In this document: positions 1-5,928 of the stretch, piece by piece
Layout of the letters: each line of letters starts with the position of its first letter
How positions within the stretch are numbered: position 1 is the first letter of the stretch
DNA from: Candidatus Heimdallarchaeota archaeon LC_2
Lineage (GTDB): Archaea; Asgardarchaeota; Heimdallarchaeia; Heimdallarchaeales; Kariarchaeaceae
Reading direction: 5' to 3'
Assembly (NCBI GenBank): GCA_001940725.1
Contig: MDVR01000156.1
Span: 1-21,730, forward strand
Length of the DNA stretch: 21,730 nt
The notes under the pieces: model-generated
What the model saw: only the letters and a program-made list of their open reading frames with translations
Databases searched by the model: none
What the model was told of the DNA's origin: nothing
Made by a program: the position numbers and the translations under genes

Positions 1-1
1 G

Positions 2-172
2 CTTAAGCGTGGAAAGGCAAAAAGTATGGCACTTGTGGCAGTTGCAGCTAAGATTTTGCGATGTTGTTTTTACATTCTTCGAGATGGTGTGGACTATGAT
101 CCAGCTAGGCTTGAACGTCGAGATAGCCATCCTATGCAGAAACAAATGTTAGTTGCGCCACTTCAAGTTTGA
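2..172 (+). CDS. IS110-family transposase, C-terminal fragment (cut by window edge)
   Basis: Reading from base 2, the open frame gives 56 residues ending in TGA at 170-172, with the text RGKAKSMALVAVAAKILRC followed by LRDGVDYDPARLERR. This basic helix followed by a D-G-x-x-Y-D-P motif is typical of the extreme C-terminus of IS110/IS116/IS902 (transposase_20) proteins, which move circular intermediates using a DEDD nuclease domain plus a serine-dependent C-terminal domain. Only the tail is visible, so the catalytic residues and the intactness of the element cannot be judged. The element's right end should lie within the next few hundred bases. A purine-rich Shine-Dalgarno-like string (TAGGAGGTGA, 192-201) follows 20 nt after the stop. 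Confidence 0.72.
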   Translation, partial: LKRGKAKSMALVAVAAKILRCCFYILRDGVDYDPARLERRDSHPMQKQMLVAPLQV

Positions 173-473
173 GCTGGTTTCTCTAAATTTAATAGGAGGT
201 GAATAAAAAGAATAAGAATTTAATCAGTGATTTTGACATCTGACGAAATCATCGATCAACGATCTGTCTTGAATTCACGATCATCTTTTTTATGCTCTCT
301 TGTTACTTCACGAAAATTAACAATATCATCAGTACTAAAACATCATTTAGATACACGTAGGTTGTATAAATCCATACGATTATCGGTCACTGATTTAAAT
401 CTGTATCTATCAGCATTCAATTGAAAACATTTAACTAAGAACAGGAGATTGCGATTATATTAATTGGTGGTAA
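173..473. other. Intergenic region after the IS110 fragment
   Basis: No convincing gene is seen. A 65-codon GTG-started frame at 227-424 has a biased Ser/Leu/Arg composition, no recognisable motif and no ribosome binding site at a useful distance, so it is treated as chance. The right end of the IS110 element presumably lies here, but IS110 elements lack clear inverted repeats, so no boundary can be set. Confidence 0.4.
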
Positions 474-644
474 CTCATCGTTCTCAAATCTATAAAATTA
501 TTTTTACGAAAGTTTGGACACTGGAGGAAAGATACCTCTTTCAGACCCAAGACATCAATTTACAAGAAGTGGATCATAGAATACTCTAAAATAAGTCAAC
601 TCGGGTTTAGCATAGAACTCCCAGTTCAGGTAAATGGAACAAGT

Positions 645-1331
645 ATGGAAGGGGATATCCGTCAAATAGGAAAAAAACTAGAAATTATCATGGGAAATGA
701 TCATCTGTCCAAACCTATTCATCAAGATGTACGGTTAAAATTCCTCCTCGTATTTTTAGCAAAAGCAATAACAACTTTTACTGGTAAATCAGAACACTTT
801 TCTGCGAGTAGTGGATCATTTGGTAAGACCAAGCAGATCACAGTAAAAGCTAATTCTCTAATTATACATCATTATGCAAAATCAATTATCTCTTTAGCAT
901 TAAAATATACAGTACAGATGAATTCCGAGGTTGAAGCAAAATGTCAAGATTTTCTCAACTCATTTTATGGTAAATCAAGTATCGATGCATTAAAATCCAT
1001 TTACAAGGGACTGGAAACTCTTGCGGGGGGTAAACATAATCGTGGTCAATTTATCCAAAATTGGATTATTGACGCACAAACTACTGAGACTAAGTTGTTT
1101 AATGCATTAGTTACCGAATTAGATAAACATCTCACATTACTTATTTCAACCCACCCAAAGGCTATTGATGTTGACCATAGTAATTATGATTTAAATGATA
1201 TTCTTATCCAATTACAATCAACTACAAGTAGGGATCAGATATTGGCTTTATACCGATTGATCAAAGTTGTTCGTGATGATCAAGAGCATCATATTGATCC
1301 AGCTAGTCAAACAACGATTCAATTATTATAA
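645..1331 (+). CDS. Hypothetical protein, probably missing its N-terminus
   Basis: This is a 228-residue, mostly helical, soluble protein. No known family is recognised, and there is no signal peptide, membrane segment or cysteine cluster. The C-terminal half (LTLLISTHPKAIDVDHSNYD, then LYRLIKVVRDDQEHH) reads as genuine protein. The reading frame stays open upstream of the ATG from 474, after a TAA at 471-473, and that 57-codon extension also looks coding, with text such as FLRKFGHWRKDTSF. It contains no ATG, GTG or TTG. Either the true start was lost when the IS110 element arrived upstream, or the short ATG-started form is real. No Shine-Dalgarno sequence or clear TATA box precedes 645. Confidence 0.5.
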   Translation: MEGDIRQIGKKLEIIMGNDHLSKPIHQDVRLKFLLVFLAKAITTFTGKSEHFSASSGSFGKTKQITVKANSLIIHHYAKSIISLALKYTVQMNSEVEAKCQDFLNSFYGKSSIDALKSIYKGLETLAGGKHNRGQFIQNWIIDAQTTETKLFNALVTELDKHLTLLISTHPKAIDVDHSNYDLNDILIQLQSTTSRDQILALYRLIKVVRDDQEHHIDPASQTTIQLL

Positions 1332-1616
1332 AAATCAAGGTAATGTGATTGTACAGGTTACCTCAAGAATTCTGATGCTTGCTTATCTTCGTCTGATTAA
1401 AAACCAAATTGAACCAGTTACTTGGTAGTATGGATCTCAGTTGAGATTATAATTAATTTGAAATAGAAAATGGTAATCAATATTCAGTCCAATGGATTTT
1501 CTGACGCCCACTAGAGCATGTAGACATATTGAGGTATTAGTTTTACTTTTGGCTCGTTTATCATTTTTTGATATGCGTGCAGTTAGCCTTAAGACAAAAA
1601 TATCGTGGGTTTCAAA

Positions 1617-1650
1617 ACTTAACAATTACTTAACAAAAACTTGACACACT
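1617..1650 (+). repeat. ACTTAACA-type intergenic repeat, copy 1
   Basis: Two ACTTAACA units plus a degenerate ACTTGACA unit are followed by CACTTTTT. The same arrangement (several ACTTAACA units, then CACTTTTT) occurs at 2992-3036, with a few single-base gaps between the copies. Confidence 0.45.
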
Positions 1651-1782
1651 TTTTATTTACAAAATTCTGGTTTCAACAAAACTAATAAAGAATAGCACTA
1701 AATATTATGCGTGTGCATTCCTATTTTAAAAAGAAGAATTTCTTAAAATAACTTGCAAATTAATCCTACGCTAAACTGAGTG

Positions 1783-1790
1783 TTATATAC
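1783..1790 (+). promoter_or_regulatory. TATA-like box for the gene at 1815
   Basis: TTATATAC is centred about 28 nt before the ATG at 1815. No Shine-Dalgarno sequence lies between, consistent with a leaderless archaeal transcript. Confidence 0.45.
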
Positions 1791-1814
1791 ATATTATAAA
1801 AATAAGAAATAATA

Positions 1815-2195
1815 ATGACTGAAAAAGTCTTAAAACATTTAGTAGAGGAACTAAATGCAATCAAACCCTCTTTAACTGATAATATCACAGGAACAAAATC
1901 TAATTTAATCAATAGAGGTTACAAGGAAGCTAGCTGGTGGTCAAAAATCTCTATTTTTGAAATAGGAACGAAAATAAATATGAGAAGAGCTGTAGATTTT
2001 GGTAGTTACCAAATACGATTACGGGGTGATAGAACTGGGAGAATTGATTGGGATATGTCAAATCCAGATAGTAATCCACTAAAAGCTGTTTTGCACAGTG
2101 CTGATTTTGTATATTATGTCACCGCAGAAGTCTTGGATATTCTTCCTTTTGATAATATAAAAATAGCTAAAAATTATATTGAATTCACGTATTAG
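1815..2195 (+). CDS. Hypothetical protein, 126 aa
   Basis: This small soluble protein has an amphipathic helical N-terminus (MTEKVLKHLVEELNAIKPSL) and a C-terminal half with alternating beta-type residues (FGSYQIRLRGDRTGRIDWDM, then AVLHSADFVYYVTAEVLDIL). No family is recognised. There is no signal peptide, transmembrane segment or cysteine. A TATA-like box sits about 28 nt upstream with no ribosome binding site, which supports the ATG at 1815 as a leaderless start. It stands alone between two long non-coding stretches. Confidence 0.6.
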   Translation: MTEKVLKHLVEELNAIKPSLTDNITGTKSNLINRGYKEASWWSKISIFEIGTKINMRRAVDFGSYQIRLRGDRTGRIDWDMSNPDSNPLKAVLHSADFVYYVTAEVLDILPFDNIKIAKNYIEFTY

Positions 2196-2228
2196 CAAGT
2201 TAATTTCAATATTGAAAGAAAAAGGACA

Positions 2229-2238
2229 TTTATAATTT
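2229..2238 (+). promoter_or_regulatory. TATA-like box for the candidate RNA
   Basis: TTTATAATTT is preceded by a purine-rich AAAGAAAAAGG stretch resembling a TFB recognition element. About 25 nt downstream lies the start of the structured segment that ends in oligo-T at 2357-2362. Confidence 0.4.
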
Positions 2239-2257
2239 ACCAAGTTAACATAAGTAA

Positions 2258-2362
2258 TTAATCTTAGACAAGGGGTTTGGGATCATCACCTTAGCCATTG
2301 TTAATTTCCTCGTAGGAAAGAACTCCAATGGTGGGGAGTAATCTCCACCAATCCTCTTTTTT
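2258..2362 (+). ncRNA. Candidate structured small RNA
   Basis: The segment is much more GC-rich than its surroundings and folds by eye into a branched structure. GGAT (2280-2283) pairs with ATCC (2351-2354). CCATTG (2295-2300) pairs with CAATGG (2326-2331) and encloses a perfect TTTCCT/AGGAAA hairpin (2305-2310 with 2314-2319). A 9-bp stem, TGGTGGGGA/TCTCCACCA (2329-2337 with 2342-2350), closes on a GTAA loop. The last two helices overlap by three bases, so they must shorten or alternate. A TATA-like box lies upstream, and CTCTTTTTTC at 2355-2363 looks like an archaeal terminator. The family is unknown; it does not match SRP RNA, and resemblance to RNase P RNA is limited to a GGAAAG string. 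Exact ends are estimates. Confidence 0.45.
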
Positions 2363-2374
2363 CATTGAGTTTCA

Positions 2375-2395
2375 GTCGGGGATATTTTCCTCGAC
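2375..2395 (+). other. Stable hairpin downstream of the candidate RNA
   Basis: GTCGGGGA (2375-2382) pairs with TCCTCGAC (2388-2395) over 8 bp, including one G-T wobble, around a 5-nt T-rich loop. It may be a second RNA domain, a backup terminator or part of a longer transcript. Confidence 0.4.
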
Positions 2396-2431
2396 CCGAA
2401 CCCACTCTTTTCTCGAAAAATATTTTATTGT

Positions 2432-2503
2432 TGTTAATATCACTATTGTTACTAATGTTATTAATGTCACCATTATCACTAATGTTACTATTGTTACTAA
2501 TGT
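2432..2503 (+). repeat. Low-complexity period-3/18 repeat
   Basis: The stretch is built from ATT, GTT, ACT and AAT triplets. An 18-base unit, ACTATTGTTACTAATGTT, recurs in imperfect form about three times. In one frame it would encode repeating N-V-T-I-V-T, but that frame runs through the structured RNA, so coding is unlikely. Confidence 0.5.
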
Positions 2504-2603
2504 GACTAAGAGCCTTGTACTTGCATTTTTCTATATTTTCTAATATTTTTTAGGCTATGAAAGTAGAAAGGTTTTTATTAAATTTCAGAATATAAAATTT
2601 AGT

Positions 2604-2678
2604 GTGCGTGTAGCTCAGTTCGGACAGAGCAGTTCCCTCGGAAGGTTCAGGGCGTGGGTTCAAATCCCTCCACGCACG
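2604..2678 (+). tRNA. tRNA-like gene, anticodon CGG (Pro), with imperfect arms
   Basis: A perfect 7-bp acceptor stem (GTGCGTG 2604-2610 with CACGCAC 2671-2677) is followed by TA and a perfect GCTC/GAGC D stem (2613-2616 with 2627-2630). The anticodon loop CTCGGAA (2637-2643) gives anticodon CGG at 2639-2641 after the invariant T. The T loop TTCAAAT is at 2659-2665. The anticodon stem GTTCC/GGTTC has two internal T-T mismatches, and the T stem GTGGG/CCCTC has one. A TATA-like box (TTTTTATTAAA, about 2574-2584) lies roughly 25 nt upstream, and a short T run follows. No 3' CCA is encoded. It is either a functional but relaxed tRNA-Pro or a decaying copy. Confidence 0.6.
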
Positions 2679-2716
2679 CTACCTTTTCAGAGATTATAAA
2701 ATAAGAAAAAAAAAAT

Positions 2717-2778
2717 GGATCAGAGCTCAGTATAGACGATTATCTATTCCCTCGGAAGGATTTATCGGTCACTGATCC
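2717..2778 (+). other. 62-nt tRNA-like element or tRNA relic
   Basis: GGATCAG (2717-2723) pairs perfectly with CTGATCC (2772-2778) as a 7-bp terminal stem. Inside are AGCTCAG at the D-arm position and TTCCCTCGGAAGG (2747-2759), identical over 13 nt to the anticodon region of the tRNA 113 nt upstream. That anticodon stem would pair at 4 of 5 positions around the same CGG loop. Only nine bases separate it from the acceptor strand, so the T arm is missing. The D arm is replaced by an ATAGA/TCTAT hairpin (2732-2736 with 2743-2747). It could be a degenerate duplicate of the neighbouring tRNA or a small tRNA-derived RNA. Confidence 0.4.
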
Positions 2779-2991
2779 TAATATAACATTATACAGGTCT
2801 CTATAAAAAGTATGTTGTAACTAGTAGTTCTCAGAAGTTATTACAAAACTTTAAAGTTTTCAATAGTCTATTAAAATGTTTAGAGTTTTTTTTAATTGGT
2901 TTAGACAGACAAATACAGAGAGCAGAATTGATGTCTTGTGTAAATTCACGTATGTATTTTTTATATTATTAAGCAAATAATTATATGTTAA

Positions 2992-3036
2992 AACTTAACA
3001 AAACTTAACAGAAATACTTAACAGAAACTTAACACT
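2992..3036 (+). repeat. ACTTAACA-type intergenic repeat, copy 2
   Basis: About four near-tandem units of AACTTAACA run into CACTTTTTGACA. The same organisation is found at 1617-1650, and the terminal AACACTTTTTGAC string also appears near 4108. No coding potential is visible. Confidence 0.5.
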
Positions 3037-3119
3037 TTTTGACATCAGTCCTGTCAAGATAAAATGGATCTTTGATTACTATCTATTTCCATCGATAAAA
3101 ATTATTGCTATTAGAAAAG

Positions 3120-3986
3120 TTAAATTGAATATAAGACAATAAGAAGAGCAATTACAAGAATGAGGAGACTAATGAAATTTAATCCAGATTGATAATTTAT
3201 TTCTCTCAATCGTGATATTCTTGTAAATATTTGTCTCACGATAAAACGAACAAACCATATTATTAGCATTGCTCGCCACATAATTTTCAACATTGGCTCT
3301 ACGGAAGGGTCAATGGATGAAGCATCTAGGATAAATGGATTGGTAACGATCCACAGATATGTCCAATATGTTAAAGGAAAAAAAAGTCCTGATTTCTCCA
3401 ACTCCCCTTGAACGAAAAATGGTTGATTTTCTTTATCAAAGTCGGAATTGGTTTTGTCTATTGATCCTTCCTTATAATTAGAAATGGCATTTGATGTTAA
3501 CGAATGAACAATTGCCAAAGACACAATTAAAGGAACAATACCATAAAGCATTATCAAATATAATTCTAGGCTATTATATCCGTAATGAAAAATTGAATCG
3601 AAAAATCTCTCGTACAAAAAAATATCAAGGGGAAGTGAGATTGTTACAATTAGAACTAACCAAAAGTAAGGAAAACTAGCTTTGATTAAGTTTATTCGTC
3701 GTTGAATACTATGTGATCTTTTCATGAGTTCATAATTAATCAAATATATCCCAGCTATGGAACCAGTTGCTTCAAGATATGTTGACAAATCAATATCAAT
3801 TCCCTTAGAATTAAGAAATGACTGAGTTGTTGTGGCTCCTATTATTGCTGACAGAAATAGTAGTCTCATTATATTATCAGTGATTCTTACATGATATCTT
3901 TTTTCAGCATCCGTATACCATTTTTTTGGTTTAGAAACGTTTTGTACTGTATTCACATTTATTCCTTTCCCAAAAGAATAAGACAC
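3120..3986 (-). CDS. Multi-pass membrane protein, unknown function
   Basis: The product has 288 residues with about six hydrophobic segments. The clearest are near residues 107-127 (SFPYFWLVLIVTISLPLDIF), 141-165 (LYLIMLYGIVPLIVSLAIVH), 204-222, 234-252 and 270-288. A charged soluble loop (about 172-200, rich in Asp, Glu and Lys) separates the halves. There is no cleavable signal peptide and no recognised family. The longest frame starts with GTG at 3984-3986, but a TATA-like TTTTATATTT lies only about 15 nt upstream of it. An internal GTG at codon 11 (3954-3956), preceded by GGGAAAGGA, therefore fits the promoter spacing better and may be the true start. Confidence 0.6.
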   Translation of the reverse strand: MSYSFGKGINVNTVQNVSKPKKWYTDAEKRYHVRITDNIMRLLFLSAIIGATTTQSFLNSKGIDIDLSTYLEATGSIAGIYLINYELMKRSHSIQRRINLIKASFPYFWLVLIVTISLPLDIFLYERFFDSIFHYGYNSLELYLIMLYGIVPLIVSLAIVHSLTSNAISNYKEGSIDKTNSDFDKENQPFFVQGELEKSGLFFPLTYWTYLWIVTNPFILDASSIDPSVEPMLKIMWRAMLIIWFVRFIVRQIFTRISRLREINYQSGLNFISLLILVIALLIVLYSI

Positions 3987-4548
3987 ATTTAAATATAAAA
4001 GGGTTGGAGAGAGAGACCTAAAAGTAAAAAATCGACTTTCCAGATCCTTCTCTTATACCTTCATGAATTGATTTTAATAGACGATATTGTAGACGAAAAT
4101 AAATTGAACACTTTTTGACCCCTTAAATCAGCTAGGATAAATTGTTCAAAATTTTAAGACTAAAATAAACCATAGTTGACGTTCTTTGAGTATAATTTAA
4201 TAAAAGAAGTGTCTATCCATCATCAATGTCTTCATTAGCCTCACGAGATTTTGAAAAACTTAAATTAATAAAAAAAATGTATCTCTTTCTATTAAACTTA
4301 AATCAACGTGATCAAATGAAGTTAATTTTGACATCTTACATTGTTTAAGGACAAGAGATAATCTAACAACCAGAACATATTTTTTATTTTACTATTAATT
4401 AAAGTAAGATTTGTTTATTTTGGATTGTGTATTATGGTGTTCATGAAGGAAAATATTTTTCCACTATGTTTATTATATATGAAACTTATAGGAAACTTAT
4501 TGTCATTTTATCAAGTATCCGAGTTAATGATTTTCTAAAGGGATTTAT
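3987..4548. other. Intergenic region
   Basis: This AT-rich stretch lies between divergent genes and presumably contains both promoters. It includes an AACACTTTTTGACC string near 4108 resembling the end of the ACTTAACA repeats. No gene, stable hairpin or other structure was recognised. Confidence 0.4.
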
Positions 4549-4803
4549 ATGAATAGTCAAGATGAGCAAGATACACTTCGAAAGGAACTACAAAGGATCA
4601 ATTCTCTAGATCCACAAACCATCAGAGGAATAATTATCAATATTTTAAAGGATAACCCGAAGTATATAGTGAACCTATTTAGTGATTTAACTAAAGCATA
4701 CACTCAATACGCAGAATTTACTGACCAACAATTTGCAAATGAATTTGATCGATCTGTGTTGAACCTTACATTTGACCCACTTCCTGCACCTAGAATCACC
4801 TAG
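4549..4803 (+). CDS. Small hypothetical protein, C-terminus formed by IS end
   Basis: The product has 84 residues, is acidic and helical (MNSQDEQDTLRKELQRINSL), and matches no family known to me. The start is supported by AAAGGG at 4536-4541, 7 nt before the ATG. The last ten or so codons (from about 4770) and the stop coincide with the terminal inverted repeat of the adjacent IS630-type element. The natural C-terminus was therefore probably replaced when the element inserted, and the remainder of the original gene is not visible beyond the two insertion sequences. Treat it as a truncated gene with a small fusion tail. Confidence 0.45.
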   Translation: MNSQDEQDTLRKELQRINSLDPQTIRGIIINILKDNPKYIVNLFSDLTKAYTQYAEFTDQQFANEFDRSVLNLTFDPLPAPRIT

Positions 4804-4804
4804 T

Positions 4805-5614
4805 TTATCCCAGGGCGTATTTCGGCCTGGGATACAGTTGTTTTCTTGCTCCATTATAATACTTGATCCAGCGTGTGACGTGCATTTTTAATGCACGTAC
4901 ACCCGATATTATCACAGAAATAATTGCCTCGGCCTTGACCAAGCTGAATTTTGCTTCAATCAGGCTCAAATGTGGACTCCAGGCTGGAAGCCAACAAACT
5001 TTGATTCCCTTGCGTCTCAAACTCTTCTGAAAGATTTTAGCTCGGTTCCCCTGATAATTGTCCATGATGATTGTACACCGCTTGTGCGAAGGCAGCAAGC
5101 GGTAAATATTTGTGAAAGCTTTCATGATGCTCTGACTCTTAAGATTTGGTATCCATGCATGGTAAATCTGGTCTTTCTTGACATCATAGACTCCCAACAT
5201 AATGGCTTTGCCATTATGCCATTGGTGAGATGGAATTGTTGGGATTGAGGTCGACCATTGACGACCTCTCATCCCTACACTGGTTAGAAAGATCTTCTGA
5301 TCAAGAACAAGCACTAGGTGGTCCTCATCGGTGTCCCGATATGCGTCCTGAACTTTGCCTTTACGTTCCGCGTAGTCTAGGTGCACCGCGTACGGGCGAA
5401 GTTTGGTGCTGCGAAATCGCAGCCCACCTTGCTTCATGATTCTCCTAATTCGATTATGGCCAAAAGGGCACCCTAGTGCTCTCATGTGAAACCACAACCG
5501 TTTTACTGACCAAGTGGCAAAGGGTTGTCTAAGTTCGCGAGGAGGTGTATTCACTGCCTCCAAGACACGCTCATTCCATTTCAGGATTTCAGGAGGTTGG
5601 TTTTTGTCACCCAC
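4805..5614 (-). CDS. IS630-family transposase, DDE catalytic part
   Basis: The product has 269 residues and contains the RNase H-like DDE domain. The likely acidic triad is D105 (VLVLDQKIFL), D185 (TIIMDNYQGN) and E220 (LPAWSPHLSLIE). Spacing between the last two is 34 residues, the D-D34E pattern typical of IS630/Tc1-mariner. The first motif has DQ where most family members have DE. The frame is continuous with the upstream helix-turn-helix frame: a TAA at 5615-5617 is immediately followed by the GTG used here as start. A hairpin, TATCCCAGG/CCTGGGATA (4806-4814 with 4826-4834), overlaps the 3' end. Without readthrough this protein lacks its DNA-binding domain. Confidence 0.8.
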   Translation of the reverse strand: MGDKNQPPEILKWNERVLEAVNTPPRELRQPFATWSVKRLWFHMRALGCPFGHNRIRRIMKQGGLRFRSTKLRPYAVHLDYAERKGKVQDAYRDTDEDHLVLVLDQKIFLTSVGMRGRQWSTSIPTIPSHQWHNGKAIMLGVYDVKKDQIYHAWIPNLKSQSIMKAFTNIYRLLPSHKRCTIIMDNYQGNRAKIFQKSLRRKGIKVCWLPAWSPHLSLIEAKFSLVKAEAIISVIISGVRALKMHVTRWIKYYNGARKQLYPRPKYALG

Positions 5615-5836
5615 TTATAAATTAAAACTGGCTAATTTTCTCTTTCTCCAGCCATTAAGACATTTCCAAACTGTCCAGATATTGCAGTTCAAAAGAACTG
5701 CAATCTCTTTGGTCTCATAGCCCAAATTGGAAAAAAATACTATTTTACTTCGCAATTGATATTTGGGAATGTGCGAAAGTTCTTGAAGTTGATGAATTTC
5801 ATTATCTGAGAGGCGTTCGATTTTTGGTTTGAACAT
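5615..5836 (-). CDS. IS630-family transposase, N-terminal helix-turn-helix part
   Basis: The product has 73 residues beginning MFKPKIERLSDNEIHQLQEL, then a helix-turn-helix (YETKEIAVLLNCNIWTVWKC, about residues 39-59) and a basic linker WRKRKL. This is the usual N-terminal DNA-binding module of IS630 transposases. It ends at TAA (5615-5617) in the same frame as the catalytic part downstream. Together they would make 342 residues, the normal family length, so a single base change to a stop is the simplest explanation. The element may be inactive unless the stop is read through. Confidence 0.7.
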   Translation of the reverse strand: MFKPKIERLSDNEIHQLQELSHIPKYQLRSKIVFFSNLGYETKEIAVLLNCNIWTVWKCLNGWRKRKLASFNL

Positions 5837-5928
5837 CTAGACTTCGAACCCCTCTTTTTTTTAAGAATCTTTTGGAAACTGGGTGATTCGAGGGTCAAAA
5901 ACTTGGTTGAAATTTGATCTCACAACAG

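Larger units (their letters stand above)
1332..1814. other. Intergenic region with a repeat copy and a promoter
   Basis: No supported gene is present; a 62-codon minus-strand frame at 1437-1625 is basic and motif-free and is discounted. The region holds one copy of an ACTTAACA-type repeat (about 1617-1650) that recurs at 2992-3036, and it ends with the promoter of the next gene. Confidence 0.45.
4770..5914 (-). mobile_element. IS630-type insertion sequence (ends approximate)
   Basis: The ends carry imperfect inverted repeats. GAATCACCTAGTTT at 4793-4806 matches the reverse complement of 5875-5888 (GAATCACCCAGTTT) with one mismatch. Weaker similarity continues outward (TGCACCTA against TGACCCTC, then ATTTGACCC against ATTTCAACC) for about 20 more bases. 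Inside is one transposase of 342 residues split by an in-frame stop. No clear TA duplication can be assigned, so the outer limits are uncertain by about 10 nt. Confidence 0.6.

Noticed and set aside
227..424. 65-codon GTG-started frame
   Set aside because: Biased Ser/Leu/Arg composition, no motif, no suitable initiation signal, and it lies where the IS110 element end is expected.
1437..1625. 62-codon minus-strand frame
   Set aside because: No initiation signals or motif, and it overlaps the ACTTAACA repeat region.
2295..2331. RNase P RNA conserved core, from a GGAAAG string
   Set aside because: The other universally conserved RNase P segments were not found at the expected distances, and the folded unit is far too short.
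2328..2543. 71-codon frame with repeating N-V-T-I-V-T
   Set aside because: It starts inside the structured RNA candidate, most of it is a low-complexity triplet repeat, and there is no promoter or ribosome binding site for it.
2992..3036. CRISPR-like direct repeats
   Set aside because: The units are only 8-9 bases, nearly tandem, and lack unique spacers of constant length; no cas gene is nearby.
4806..4834. 9-bp hairpin as a dedicated bidirectional terminator
   Set aside because: It lies within the transposase coding end and next to the IS inverted repeat, so it is better explained as part of the element.
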